A stretch of DNA of 64,000 nucleotides. Origin: Planctomycetota bacterium (GTDB taxonomy: Bacteria > Planctomycetota > UBA1135 > GCA-002686595). The stretch's first letter is position 1; every line of letters starts with the position of its first letter. The translations under genes were made by a program, and so were the position numbers. The notes under the pieces are model-generated. The model searched no databases and was not told the origin of the DNA. It saw nothing but the letters and a program-made list of their open reading frames with translations. Shown here piece by piece: positions 35,124 to 45,833 of the stretch. The stretch lies in NCBI GenBank assembly GCA_020638875.1, contig JACKHS010000002.1:62001-126000 (forward strand), read 5' to 3'.

Positions 35124-38100
35124 CCCTGCGGCTCGCCCTGCTGCTTCTGCGCTTCGGCGGCGAGGCGCTCGGCTTCCGCGATCTCGGCGAGGCGTTCACG
35201 CGCGGCGACGGCCCGCGTCCGCAGGTCGGTCCAGCGCGCGAGCTCCTGCGCGTCGCCGAGCGTCTCGGCGGCCTCGACGAGCACGTCGAGCAGGCGCGCG
35301 TTGAGCACGAACTCGGTCACCGGCGCGCCGAGCGCCAGCGCCGCCTCGGGGCCGTAGCGCTCGAGCTCGCGGCGCACGACCTCGTGCAGGCGCTCGAGGT
35401 GCAGGCGGCCGTCGACGAGCAGCTCGCGCTCCATCGAGTCCGCCAGCGCTTCGTCGCCGCACACGCGCAGCGCGTCCACGACCCACAAACGCAGGCCGTC
35501 GGCCTGCTCGCCGCGGTCGTCGGCCATGCCGTTCAGCAGGTCGAGCGCGAGGCTCGTGTCCCCCGCGGCGTGGAGGCGCAGGCACAGCACGACGAGCGCC
35601 TTGCGCGCCTGGTACGCCTGCACGCGGTCCGCGGCGATCCACGTGCGCAACGCCTCGGCGGCGGCGCGCAGCCACTCGTCGTAGCGCGCGAACTTCGCGC
35701 CGTCCGTGGGGAACAGGCGGCGCAGGTCGCGGTCGGACCACCAGCCGGGCCGCGTGGGATCGTTCCAGTAGCGCGCATCGCCCTCCACGACGCTCGGGTC
35801 GAGGCTGCAGATGCCGTACTCGAGACAGCGCAGCGCGGCGTCGACCTCGCCGTTCTCGGCGAGCAGCACGGCGCTGGTGAGCGCGACGTTGCGCCGCATG
35901 CCCTCGGAGAAGTCGGTGGCGCCGTCGACCACCTCGCGGCAGCGCGCGAGGGCGTCGGCCGGCTCGAGCAGCTCCATGTACGTGTCGAGCACGAGGCGCT
36001 CGAACTGCTCGCGGTACCACGGGTAGTCGCCGCGGTCCGCGAACTGGATCACCATGTCGATCACGGCGAGGCGGTCCTCGCCGGCGAGGTTCTCCTTCAC
36101 GTCCTCGACGAGCTCTTCCTGCGTGATCGTCGGCCCGGCGTCGTAGAAGTAGCTCGAGCCCTCGGTGCGCGTCGCGAGCCAGCGGTAGAGCCGGCGCGCC
36201 TCGGCGGTGTTGCCCTGCCGCGCCTGCACGCGCGCCAGCGCGCGCAGCGGGCCGATGTCCACCGGCCTCACCGAGCGCGCGAGGTCGCCGAGCACGGCGG
36301 CGGTGCGCTCGCTCTGCAGCTCGGGCTGGCGGTCGAGCAGCGTCAGCAGCATGTTCGTCTCGAGCTTGCCCGCGCGACCGCCGCCGACGTCGTCGAGCAG
36401 CTCGGTGAGCACGCCCTGCGGCCCGAGCGCGAGGGTGCGCGCGCGCAGCAGCCCGGCGAAGACGTCGCGCGAGCCGTCGAGCTCGTTCGCGTCCTTCGAG
36501 CGCAGGAGGCGCCGCATCTCGTCGATGCCGAAGCCGTACTCGGCCAGCACCTCGTAGGCGCTGCGCGGCTCGGCGCCCGGCTCGGGCTCCTCCTCGCGCC
36601 AGGACTCGAGGCCGCCGCGCGAGGGCTCGGCGTCGTCGTCGGACGTGTCCGGCTTCGCGCGCTCCTTCGGCCAGGCCAGCGGGCGCCCGCCGAAGCGCGA
36701 GCCGGAGAAGACGATGAAGCTCGAGTTCGAGCGCCCTTCGCCCTTGGGGAACTGGCGCCACAGGCGGCGGAACTGCGTGCGCGCCGCGGCCCAGTCGCGC
36801 GCGTCGACCGCGTCCTTCACGCGCCCGATCGTCGGGCGGTCCTCGGCGGCCCGCTTGCCGGACCCGCCGGTGACGACCGCGCCGCTGGCCGTGATGAGGA
36901 CCATGCCGGGCTGCAGCAGGATGCCGTCGACGACCTCGCCCTGCGTCTCGGGCGTCTCTTCGGCCTTCTCGGCCGCCATCAGCTCCTCCTTCACGGCGAG
37001 CTGGCGCAGCGGGTTCTGCGCAGCGGCCCAGAAGCCGAGCAGCTCGGGCTTGCGCTTCTCGTCCTTCGCCACGACGCGCTCGAGCAGCGCCAGCGCTTCG
37101 CCCCGGCGGCCTTCGCTGGCGCGCACGGCGCGCAACTCGTCGAGGAACTGGATCTCGTCGGGGAAGAGCTCGACGGCGCGCGTGAGGGCCTCGCCCGCGG
37201 CGTCGTCCGCGTCCGCACGGCGCAGCAGGTCCAGGCGCTTCTGGTACAGCGTCACGCTGGGCCCGCGCTCCGCCTCGACGCGGTCGAGCTCGGCAGCGAA
37301 CACGTCGAGGTGCTCGGGCAGCAGCTTGTCGAGCACGAGCTGCAGCGCGTTGCGCCGCTCCCAGTCCTCGCCGTCGTCCTCCCACAGGCCGGCGTACACG
37401 CGCTGCGCTTCCTCGAGCGCTTCGGCGTCGCGCCCCATGGCGAGCAGGCGCAGCGCGCGGCTCGAGCGCGCCGTCCAGTTCTCACCGTCGTGCGCGATCA
37501 TCGCGTCGAGCATCTCGAGCGTGAGCGCCTGGTTGTAGCGCGTCTCGGACAGACGCCGCGCGTAGTAGCTCGAGACGTCGTCGTCCTCCTGGAGCACCTG
37601 CCGGAACGCGTCGGCGACGAACTCGCACACCGCCGGCCCGAGCTCCTCGGTCGCGTCCCCCACCAGGTCGAACAGGAAGTAGGTGCGCGAGCTCTCGTTG
37701 ATCTTGCTCCAGATCGCGCGCATCGCGCCGCCGCGGTTCTCCTCGGGCAGCAGCAGCACCACCGGCCCCAGGCCGAAGCCCCAGCCGCCCTCCGCGTACT
37801 CGTCGAGCAGCTCCATCACCTGCTCCTCGGTGATGAGCGGCTCCTCGAAGTCCTTCTGCAGCGTCGGCAGCAGCGTGAGGAAGTCGGAGGTCTCGGCCGG
37901 CTTCTCGAGCACCTGATCGGTGAACGACAGGCAGAGGTTGCGGTAGGCCTCGGCGTCGAGCGCCTGCTTGCACTTCTGCAGCACCGGCTCGACCGCGTAG
38001 CTGCCGCTGCGGTGCTTGACGTGCAGGCGCACCCACTCGCGCCCGACGAGCAGGGTCAGGTCGGGATCCCCGAGGTAGAGGCTCGCCGAGAACAGCGGCT

Positions 38101-41100
38101 CGATCGCGTCGAGCTGGTCCTGCTCGATCGAGGCGAAGTCGGTGCGGCGCAGGATGACGCCGGCCTCCTCGTTCTTGCCCTGCATGAGCAGCGGCAGGAA
38201 CAGCGTGCTGGCCTGGTCGATGGGCAGGCGGCGCGCCGAGCGCTCGTCGAGGCCTTGGCCGACGAGGAAGCGCAGGCGGTCGCGCTCGGCCGCGGGACGC
38301 GCGGCCTCGTCGAGCAGCTTGCGCACCGAGCCGTACAGCCCCCAGCTCATGCGGCCCTGGCAGAGCGCCTCGAGCAGGCCGTCGTCCTTCGGGAACGCGG
38401 CGAGCAACGCGAGGTCGAGCTCGTCCGCCAGCGCCGGGCGACCGTACGCGAACGCGAGCCGCCGCAGGAAGCCGGCGCGCGCGCGCACGCGCGGGTGCTT
38501 GTCGAGGTCGTCGCGGCCCTCGGCCTCGCTCGCCTCGCCGCCGGACAGCGCCGTCAGGTCCTCGAGCACGGCCTCGCGTTGCGTCGCGAGCAGCTCCTCG
38601 AGCCCCGGCCCCTCGTCCTGCACGACGAGCAGGTTCTTCAGCAGGCGCCCGTAGTACTTGTCGTAGTCGTCGAGGTTGCGCGAGCCGTACCAGGCGAAGA
38701 ACGAGCCCTGCTTCTGCTCCTTCTCGGACTTCGTGCGCGAGAGCGGCTGGCGCGAGAAGAGCAGCTCGAGAGCCTCGCGGTAGAGCTGCAGCGCGACGCG
38801 GTCGCGGCCGTCCTGCTCCTCGAGCTCGCCCACCTTGACCATCAGACCCACGTCGTTGGACTGGGCGATGAGCACGCGCTTGTAGAGGTCGAGCGCCTCG
38901 GCGCGGTAGCCCGACTGCTCGAACAGCCCCGCGGCCTGGCGCTGGAAGGTCACGTAGTCGGGCAGGTCGCTCGCGAGCCGGAACGTCTTCTGCGCGTTGG
39001 CCGGGTCGCCGGCCTTCAGGAAGGCCTCGCCGAGGTCGAGGTAGACCTGCGGCGGCACCACCTCGGCCAGCCCGATCAGGCGCCGCCCGTAGGCGAGGTG
39101 CTTCTGCTCGTCGCCGGACCAGCCGCGGCCGGTGAAGCTCGTGCCGCCGCCCTTCGAGAGGTCCATCAGCTCGCGCAGCACCGCCGGGCGGCGCTCGCCC
39201 GAGATCGCCAGCGAGTTCTCGAGCGCGGTCAGCATGCCCTCGCGCTGCTCCACCTGCTCGGCGAGGTCGCTGAGCAGTTGGTACAGGTACATCTTGTCGT
39301 GCCGCACCGCGAGGCGCTCGAGCGTGATGCGCCGCGCCCACTGCATGACCGGCGCGGGCGCCTCGACGTTGAGCAGGCCGTCGATGGCGATCGTGAACAG
39401 GTCGTCCTTGTCCGCCGTCTCCGCGAGCGTCTGGAACATGCCGACCGCGCGATCGGTCTCGCCGAGCTCCTTCATGAGCTTCGCCATGAGGAGGTAGCTC
39501 TCGATGCGCCCGGGGTTCTGCGCGATGCCCTTGCGGTAGGCCTTGATGGCGTCCTCGCGCAGGCCGCCGAGCGCCAGCACGCCGGCCTCGAACTCGGCGC
39601 TCTCGCTGTCGCCCTCGAGCTCCTTCATGCGCGCGAGCACGACGCGGGCCTCGTCCGGCTTGCCGCGCTCGAGCTGGCTCATCGCGAGCTGCTGCAGGTA
39701 GTCGGGCTCGCCCTCGGGGTCGAGCTCGATCAGCCGCCGCACGACCTTCTCGTAGTTGTAGTAGTCGTTGCAGGCGAGGTAGACGCGGCCCTTCTCCTGC
39801 AGCGTGTCGAGCTCGGAGCCGCCCGACTGCTTCATGAACTCGTCGATCACCTCGGCGGCCGAGACCGGATCGCCGACCTTGGTGTACAGCCGCACGAGCA
39901 GGCCCGAGTCGCGCTCGTCGGCGGTGCCGGCGACGAGCTTCTGCTCGAGCTCGATGGCGATGTCCGCGAGGCTGCCCAGGCGCGCGGCGACCGTCATCAT
40001 GCGGTCCTCGGCGTAGCGGCGGCGCGACACCGACTTCAGGCGCAGCCAGATCTCGTGCCAGCGCTGGAGCGCGGTCTCCTCCTCGCCGATCTCCGAGTAC
40101 AGCCACGCGAGGCGCATCTCGAGGTCCTCGCCCGACTCGTCCGGCCCGCGCGCGGCGCGCACGCTCTCGAGCACGGTCACGGCGCGGTCGAGGCGGCCGA
40201 GCTGTTCCCAGGCGTCGGCGAGCTGGTAGCGCTCCGCGGCGCCGGGCGGCGCGAGCGCTTCCATGCGCTCGAGCGCGGCCTCGGCCAGGTCGAGCCGCCC
40301 GCGGCTCTTGTGCAGCTCGAACAGGAAGATCAGCGCGGCGAAGGTGCCGTCGTCGTCCGCGATGCACGCCTCGGCGGCCTCGATGGCGAGCTCGTCGAGC
40401 CCCAGCCCCATCAGCGACTTGGCGCCCTCGAGCCGCAGGTTCGCGCAGCGCGGATCGCCGAGGAACTCGCGCCACAGCGCCACGGCGCCGGCGCGGTCCC
40501 CGCGCTCGAGCAGCGAGCGCGACAGACCCTCGCGCCACTCGAGCTGGCGCGGCTCGGCGGCGACGAGCTCGTGGTACACGTCGTTCATCACCTCCTCGTC
40601 GCCCTTCTCGCGGTACATCTCGAGCAGCTCGCGGCGCTGTTCGACGCTGAAGGTGCCCTCGGCCGCGGCCTTGAAGAGCTCGATGGCCTCGTCGAAGCGC
40701 CCCCGCTCGCGCAGGAGCTCGATCCACACGCGTCGCGTGTCCTCGTCCAGGTCCGGCGTCGCGGCGAGCTTGTCCACCAGCGCGTCGAGCGAGTCGTCGA
40801 GCCGGTGCGCCTCGACGAGCAGCGTCAGCGCGTAGAAGCGGTCGCGGTGCAGCTTGGCGCTGCGCACCGCGTCCCACGCGAACTCCTGCGCCTTCGCGGC
40901 GTCCTCGGCGCGCAGCGCCCACTCGGCCACGCGCAGCTCCTGACGGAAACGCTTGTCGTCGGTCGCGTCGACCTCGAACAGCGCGATCGCGTCGGCCGGG
41001 CGGTCGAGCAGCGCGAGCACGATCGCGGCGCGGTTGCGCAGCTCCGAACCGCGGCCCTCCTCGAGCGCGAACGCGGCCAGCGCGTCCTTCTGCTCGTCGC

Positions 41101-41608
41101 CGCGCCCCATCTGCAGCAGCGCCAGCCGCAGCCGCACGCGCGTCTCGGTCTCCTCGTCGAGCCCGAGCTCGAGCAGCCCCTGATAGGCCTCGAGCGCCTG
41201 CTCCTCGCGCCCGACGGCGTCGAGCAGGAAGGCCTGGTCGAGGCGCGCGGCGGTGTTGCCCTCCTCCGCGGCGAACGGTTCGACGGCGCGCAGCGCCTCC
41301 AGGAGCTGGCCGTCGCGGCGCAGCAGCATCGCGCGCGCCCAGCGCGCCGCACGGCGCCGCGCCTCGGGCTGCGCGAGGTCGGCGTCGAGCGCCGCGAGCT
41401 CGTCGAGCAGCGGCTGCACCTCGCCGGTGTCGGCGCAAGCCTGCTGGTAGAGCGCCTCGTAGTCCTCGATGCCCGCGTCGAGCCGCGCCTCGAGCTCGGG
41501 CCGCACCGCGACGGCCGGCGCTTCGACCGGCGGTCCCGCGACCTGCGCGGCGAAGGTCGGAGCGGACGGCGCGAGGAGCAGGCCGGCGAGGAGCAGCGTG
41601 GTCTTCAT
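35120..41608 (-). CDS. giant secreted TPR-repeat protein
   Basis: A 2162-residue protein with signal peptide (MKTTLLLAGLLLAPSAPTFA, 1-20). Most of the length is alpha-helical and contains many tetratricopeptide-like repeats, clearest between residues about 130 and 800. No catalytic motif is recognised. Around residue 1500-1560 there is a short beta-rich insertion (GILLQPGMVLITASGAVV). The start ATG overlaps the VWA gene stop and the stop overlaps the sulfatase start, so it is embedded in the operon. TPR proteins are frequent in MoxR/Bat operons, where they are thought to scaffold envelope complexes; here the scaffold is exceptionally long. Function beyond protein-protein interaction is unknown. 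Confidence 0.8.
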   Translation of the reverse strand: MKTTLLLAGLLLAPSAPTFAAQVAGPPVEAPAVAVRPELEARLDAGIEDYEALYQQACADTGEVQPLLDELAALDADLAQPEARRRAARWARAMLLRRDGQLLEALRAVEPFAAEEGNTAARLDQAFLLDAVGREEQALEAYQGLLELGLDEETETRVRLRLALLQMGRGDEQKDALAAFALEEGRGSELRNRAAIVLALLDRPADAIALFEVDATDDKRFRQELRVAEWALRAEDAAKAQEFAWDAVRSAKLHRDRFYALTLLVEAHRLDDSLDALVDKLAATPDLDEDTRRVWIELLRERGRFDEAIELFKAAAEGTFSVEQRRELLEMYREKGDEEVMNDVYHELVAAEPRQLEWREGLSRSLLERGDRAGAVALWREFLGDPRCANLRLEGAKSLMGLGLDELAIEAAEACIADDDGTFAALIFLFELHKSRGRLDLAEAALERMEALAPPGAAERYQLADAWEQLGRLDRAVTVLESVRAARGPDESGEDLEMRLAWLYSEIGEEETALQRWHEIWLRLKSVSRRRYAEDRMMTVAARLGSLADIAIELEQKLVAGTADERDSGLLVRLYTKVGDPVSAAEVIDEFMKQSGGSELDTLQEKGRVYLACNDYYNYEKVVRRLIELDPEGEPDYLQQLAMSQLERGKPDEARVVLARMKELEGDSESAEFEAGVLALGGLREDAIKAYRKGIAQNPGRIESYLLMAKLMKELGETDRAVGMFQTLAETADKDDLFTIAIDGLLNVEAPAPVMQWARRITLERLAVRHDKMYLYQLLSDLAEQVEQREGMLTALENSLAISGERRPAVLRELMDLSKGGGTSFTGRGWSGDEQKHLAYGRRLIGLAEVVPPQVYLDLGEAFLKAGDPANAQKTFRLASDLPDYVTFQRQAAGLFEQSGYRAEALDLYKRVLIAQSNDVGLMVKVGELEEQDGRDRVALQLYREALELLFSRQPLSRTKSEKEQKQGSFFAWYGSRNLDDYDKYYGRLLKNLLVVQDEGPGLEELLATQREAVLEDLTALSGGEASEAEGRDDLDKHPRVRARAGFLRRLAFAYGRPALADELDLALLAAFPKDDGLLEALCQGRMSWGLYGSVRKLLDEAARPAAERDRLRFLVGQGLDERSARRLPIDQASTLFLPLLMQGKNEEAGVILRRTDFASIEQDQLDAIEPLFSASLYLGDPDLTLLVGREWVRLHVKHRSGSYAVEPVLQKCKQALDAEAYRNLCLSFTDQVLEKPAETSDFLTLLPTLQKDFEEPLITEEQVMELLDEYAEGGWGFGLGPVVLLLPEENRGGAMRAIWSKINESSRTYFLFDLVGDATEELGPAVCEFVADAFRQVLQEDDDVSSYYARRLSETRYNQALTLEMLDAMIAHDGENWTARSSRALRLLAMGRDAEALEEAQRVYAGLWEDDGEDWERRNALQLVLDKLLPEHLDVFAAELDRVEAERGPSVTLYQKRLDLLRRADADDAAGEALTRAVELFPDEIQFLDELRAVRASEGRRGEALALLERVVAKDEKRKPELLGFWAAAQNPLRQLAVKEELMAAEKAEETPETQGEVVDGILLQPGMVLITASGAVVTGGSGKRAAEDRPTIGRVKDAVDARDWAAARTQFRRLWRQFPKGEGRSNSSFIVFSGSRFGGRPLAWPKERAKPDTSDDDAEPSRGGLESWREEEPEPGAEPRSAYEVLAEYGFGIDEMRRLLRSKDANELDGSRDVFAGLLRARTLALGPQGVLTELLDDVGGGRAGKLETNMLLTLLDRQPELQSERTAAVLGDLARSVRPVDIGPLRALARVQARQGNTAEARRLYRWLATRTEGSSYFYDAGPTITQEELVEDVKENLAGEDRLAVIDMVIQFADRGDYPWYREQFERLVLDTYMELLEPADALARCREVVDGATDFSEGMRRNVALTSAVLLAENGEVDAALRCLEYGICSLDPSVVEGDARYWNDPTRPGWWSDRDLRRLFPTDGAKFARYDEWLRAAAEALRTWIAADRVQAYQARKALVVLCLRLHAAGDTSLALDLLNGMADDRGEQADGLRLWVVDALRVCGDEALADSMERELLVDGRLHLERLHEVVRRELERYGPEAALALGAPVTEFVLNARLLDVLVEAAETLGDAQELARWTDLRTRAVAARERLAEIAEAERLAAEAQKQQGEPQG

Positions 41609-44114
41609 GGACGCGTGAAGAAGGCGAGGCCGTCGCGGCGGACGAACAGCTCGACGAGGTAGGCGAGGAGCGCGAGCAGCGCGCACCAGGGCCACAGGCG
41701 TTGCAGCGCGACCGGACCGGCGGCGCCCGCGGTGGCGAAGGCCGCGTCGGCGAGGTCGCTGCTCGCGACGCGCGCGCCGCCGGTGGCCGCCGCGAGCGCG
41801 GCGAGGTCGAGGCGCAGCGCGGGGTCCTCCTGCAGCTCCGCGAAGCGGTCGGCGTGCGCGGGCGAGACGAGCGCGGTGCGCTGCGCGGCGGGGCCCTCGC
41901 CGCCGTGCGCGAGGACACGCACCTCGTCGGCGTTGCGCGCGGCGAAGCGCACCTCGAACACGCCCGGCGCGCGCTCGACGAACGCGAGCTCGCGCGCCGG
42001 CGCGTCGTCGGCGCCCAGCAGTTCGGCGCGCGGCTGGGCGTCGCCCGGCGCGCGGCGCTCGGCGCGCAGCACGAGCTCGTCTCCGCCGCGCACCAGCGTG
42101 AAGCGGAACGGCTCGCGTTGGTCCGTCGCCGTGCGCTCGCACACGCGCGCGAGCCAGCGGCCGTAGTCGCTCCACTCGCGCCACGGCTCGGTGCCGGGGC
42201 CGAGCGGCTCGGTGGTCAGCGCGGTCACGCGGCCGAGGCCGTAGCGCCACGTCGCGAGCACGGGGTGCGCGCCCTCGACGGTCTCGAGCAGCACCTCGGC
42301 GCCGTCGCGGCCGCGCGTCTCGACGTAGCCGGCGAGCGCGGGCACGGCCTCGAGCGAGACCTCGCCCCACCAGCCCGCGCCGCCGCGCGCGCGCACCGCG
42401 TAGCTGCCCGGCCGGTACGCCGGCAGCTTCGCGCTCGCCGGCTGCTTGAGCAGGATCTCGGGCAGGTTGAAGCGGTTGGGCACGGCGTAGAAGCGGCCCT
42501 TGCCCCAGTTCGCCAGCGTGACCAGGAACTCCGAGTGCGCCTCGGGGCCGATCAGCACCGTCGAGACGTTGATGCCGTCGTCGGCCATCGCGCGCAGGAG
42601 CGGCTCGAACGCGCCGCTCTCGACGCCGCCGTCGGTGAGCACGAGCACGTGCTTGTAGCGCGTCTGCACGTTCTTCAGGCCGTAGAAGGCCTCCTCGATC
42701 GCCGGCAGGATCACCGTGCCGCCGCCCGCGTCGAGGCGGTTCAGCGCGCGCTCGAGCTCGATCGCGTTCGAGGCCGGCTGGATCGGCGCGGCCCAGTGCT
42801 TGGCGCCGTAGAACTCGACGATGCCGACCTTGTCGTGCGGCAGCAGGCGCCGGATCGCGAGGCGCGCGACCTCCTTCGCGAGCTGCACGCGGTTGCCGCC
42901 CATCGAGCCCGACGTGTCGATGATGACGACGAGCGTCGTCGACGGGTCGCGCTTCTCCTCCTTCTGCACGAACTCGACGGGCAAGAGCTCCTCGAGCGGC
43001 GCCTGGTGGTAGCCGCCGGGCCCGAAGGCCGCGGTGCCGCCGCTCGCGACGAGGCCCAGGCCGCCCTCGCGCACCGCGTCGACGAGCGCGCGCTGCGCCG
43101 GCTCGCCGAGCGTCTCGCTCGAGAGGTCGTCGACCACGGCGAGGTCGTAGCCCGCGAGCGCGTCCGGCCCGAGCGCCTCGCCCTGCCAGCTCGTGACGTC
43201 GAAGCCGCCGCCGAGCAGCGCACCGAGCTCCTCGCCGCCGCGCGCGACGCGCTCGCCGAGGTACAGCAGGCGCAGCGGCTCGTCGACCGCCACGGTCGTG
43301 CGCAGCGTGTCGTTGGTCGTCACGCGGTTCGCGCCCTCGCGCACCGTCACGGCGAGCTCGAGCGGCAGGAAGCCGGGCGCCCGCGGCTCGAACTCGAGCA
43401 CCACGGCCGCGCGGCCGTCGCACGCGACGTCTTCCGCGCGCGCGAGCTCGCCGTCGGGGCCCACGAGCGCGAGGTCGCAGCGCGCGCCCTCGCCGACGAG
43501 CTCGACCTGGAAGCGCGCCGTCGCGCCGACGCGCGGGCGCTGCAGCGGCACGAGGCGCACGGGGTACACGTCGCCGCTGAGGTCCTCGAGCGGCGCGACG
43601 TGCACCGGCAGCCCGCGCAGCTCGAGCGCGCGACGCGCGCGCGCCCAGTCGCCGTCGGTGGCGAGGCCGTCGCTGACGACCGTCAGCGCGCCGGGCGCGC
43701 CCTGCGGCACGAGCGCCGCCGCTGCCGCGAGCGCCGCGCCGAGCGGTGAGCCGCCGGCCGCGTCGTCGACGCGCGTCACCGACGTGAAGGCGCGCGCGGT
43801 GGCTCGTCGAGGTCGGGCTCGCTGCCGAACGCGACGAGGTGCACCGGCCCGTCCGCGCCGTGGCGCTGCGCGAGCGCGCGCAGCGTCTCGGTGGACACGC
43901 CGCCCGCCGCGCTCGTCGAGCGGTCGAGCACGACCACGCGCACCGGCGGCTCGTCGGCCGCGACGCGCACCGGCCGCGCGAGCGCGAGCACCAGCAGGCC
44001 GAGCACCAGCGCGCGCAGCGCGACGAGGCGCCCGTCGCGCGGCCCGCGCGGGAAGAAGGCCAGCGCGGGCAGCGCCAGCAGGAGCAGCAGGTAGCCGGGG
44101 TGCAGGAAGACCAT
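41605..44114 (-). CDS. VWA/GATase-like membrane protein (one frameshift)
   Basis: A membrane protein of about 836 residues. Starting at ATG 44114, it has N-terminal hydrophobic helices (YLLLLLALPALAFF and LVLGLLVLALARP), a first VWA-like region, a glutamine-amidotransferase-like domain (LRLLYLGERV to GLGLVASGG) and a second VWA domain with the MIDAS motif DTSGSMGG. One membrane helix near the C-terminus (LWPWCALLALLAYLVELFV). Two frames must be joined: 44114 to about 43795, then the frame ending at 41605. The junction is the GC run at 43793-43803, where EPPRA meets FTSVTRVDDAAGGS. It shares a base with the previous gene's stop (TGATG) and overlaps the TPR gene. Probable partner of MoxR and the other VWA protein. 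Confidence 0.8.
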
Positions 44115-45823
44115 CAGGGCATCCGTCCCGTGCGGACCTGCCGCCACTCGAAGACGAGGAGCGCGAGCGCGGCCAACAGCAGCCACGTCACGGGATCGGA
44201 GGCGGCGCCGGGCGCGTCGTCGTACGCGTCCTCGGCCGGCGCGCCGGCGAGCACGGCGTCACGCGCGAGCACCGACGCCTCGAGGCGCGCGCCGTCGGCG
44301 GTCACGTACGGGCCGCTCCAGGGCAGCACCGCCGCCGCGCCGAGCGGCTCGAGGCGCACGTCGGGGCCCTTGGTGAGCACGCGCGCCGCGATCGGCGTCT
44401 CGCCGGCCGCGATCCACGGCACGAGCTCCGCGCGCGCGGCGAGCCAGCGCAGGCTGCCAGCGAGGAAGAGCGGGAAGGCCCGCGAGTCGCGCAGGTCGTA
44501 CGCGGGACCGAGCAGCTCCTCCCACACGCCGACCTCGCGCGCGTCGCCGGGCTCGACGGCGAGCTCGATCGCGGCCGCGCTCTCCTCGGCCAGCGCCGTC
44601 GTGTCGATCTGGTCGAGCGCGAGCGCGCCCATCGCCTGGCGCAGCACTTCCTCGGCGTCGTCGTCCCCGGCGTAGCGCACGCGGAAGGCGGGCGCAGCGT
44701 CGCGCGTGGTGACGACGAGCGCGGGCAGGCCGGCGCCGAGCGCGTCGTCCGCGCGGCGCACGACGACCTCGGCGCCCTCCTCCACCAGGCGCAGCGCCGG
44801 GTCGCTCGCGAGCGCCTCGCCCAGCAGCGGCGCGAGGCCCGGCGCGAGCGCGACGCGCAACGGCTCGCGGTCGGGCAGCACCAGCGCGGCCGACGCCACG
44901 AAGGCCGGGCTCGACCCGAGCGGGAGCTGCGCGCGCAGCGTGCCGCCGCGCGCGGGCAGATCGCGCACGACGAACTGTGCGAGGCCGGGCCCGAGGGCGC
45001 GACGCGTGAGCGCTTGCGCGACCGGCGCGCCGTCCACGGCGAGGTTCGGCGCGGGCGGTTCGACGCCGTCGGCGGCGACCTCGACCAGCACGTCGACGCG
45101 GTCCCACGCGCCGGAGCGCGCCTCCGCGATGCCGAGCGCGGTGACGCCCGTGCTCGGCGCGGCCGCGGCGGTCGGCGCGTAGGCGACGCGCCGCACCTCG
45201 AAGCTCGCCGGCAGGAGCGCGAGGCGCTCGGCGTCGAGCGGCGCGGCGGACAGCACCAGCGCGGTGGTCGGCCGCGCGTCGCTGCGCGCGGCGGCCTCGA
45301 GCACGCGCAGCACGGAGGGCGGCGCGGCCTCGGGCAGGAGCGCCTCGTCGTCCGCGAGCTGCGCCAGGCGCTCGTCGAGCAGCAGCGCCTCCTCGCCCGG
45401 CGCGAGCAACGTGGCCGGGTAGGCGCCGCACAGCACGACCTCGCGCGCGTCGCGCGGCACCTCGTCGAGCAGCTCGCGCAGACGCGCGAGCGCGCCCTCG
45501 ACGTGACCGTCGCGCGACATCGCCGCGGAGGCGTCGAGCGCGAAGAGGTAGCGGTGCGCACCGGCGCCGCGGCGCTCGGGCGCGCCGACCGCGCTCCACA
45601 GGAGCGCCGCGATCGCGAGCACCAGCGCGTAGGCCCACGGGTGGCGGAAGCGCTGCACCAGCACGCGAGCGCGGGCTTCGTGCACGGCCTCGTGCCAGAA
45701 CAGCGTGGTGGCCACGTCCACCTCGCGGTGGCGCACGCGCAGGCGCTGCAGCAGGTACAGCACGCCCGCGAGCGCGACGAGGCCGGCCGCGAAGCCGAGC
45801 GGTGAGAAGAGGGAGAAGCTCAC
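44114..45823 (-). CDS. BatA-domain/VWA-like membrane protein
   Basis: A 569-residue protein starting at GTG 45823. It has the N-terminal Bat-type double helix (about 6-25 and 62-80) with the intervening motif VDVATTLFWHEAV, a VWA-like domain whose MIDAS motif is degenerate (ALDASAAMSRDG where DxSxS would be expected), a long beta-rich periplasmic part and a C-terminal membrane helix (about 545-562). Such proteins sit in MoxR/DUF58/VWA operons and are placed in the membrane. The degenerate DASAA metal site suggests it may not bind Mg2+ as classic VWA domains do. It follows the DUF58 gene by 10 bases. Confidence 0.77.
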   Translation of the reverse strand: MSFSLFSPLGFAAGLVALAGVLYLLQRLRVRHREVDVATTLFWHEAVHEARARVLVQRFRHPWAYALVLAIAALLWSAVGAPERRGAGAHRYLFALDASAAMSRDGHVEGALARLRELLDEVPRDAREVVLCGAYPATLLAPGEEALLLDERLAQLADDEALLPEAAPPSVLRVLEAAARSDARPTTALVLSAAPLDAERLALLPASFEVRRVAYAPTAAAAPSTGVTALGIAEARSGAWDRVDVLVEVAADGVEPPAPNLAVDGAPVAQALTRRALGPGLAQFVVRDLPARGGTLRAQLPLGSSPAFVASAALVLPDREPLRVALAPGLAPLLGEALASDPALRLVEEGAEVVVRRADDALGAGLPALVVTTRDAAPAFRVRYAGDDDAEEVLRQAMGALALDQIDTTALAEESAAAIELAVEPGDAREVGVWEELLGPAYDLRDSRAFPLFLAGSLRWLAARAELVPWIAAGETPIAARVLTKGPDVRLEPLGAAAVLPWSGPYVTADGARLEASVLARDAVLAGAPAEDAYDDAPGAASDPVTWLLLAALALLVFEWRQVRTGRMP

Positions 45824-45833
45824 GTCGGGCGGA

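Noticed and set aside
35120..43423. A minus-strand reading frame of 2767 residues and a plus-strand frame of 2187 residues at 35099-41662
   Set aside because: The long minus frame joins the real TPR gene to Arg-rich out-of-frame sequence of the VWA gene. The plus frame is a low-complexity antisense shadow (very high Arg, Leu, Val, Glu), as expected in GC-rich DNA where stops are rare.
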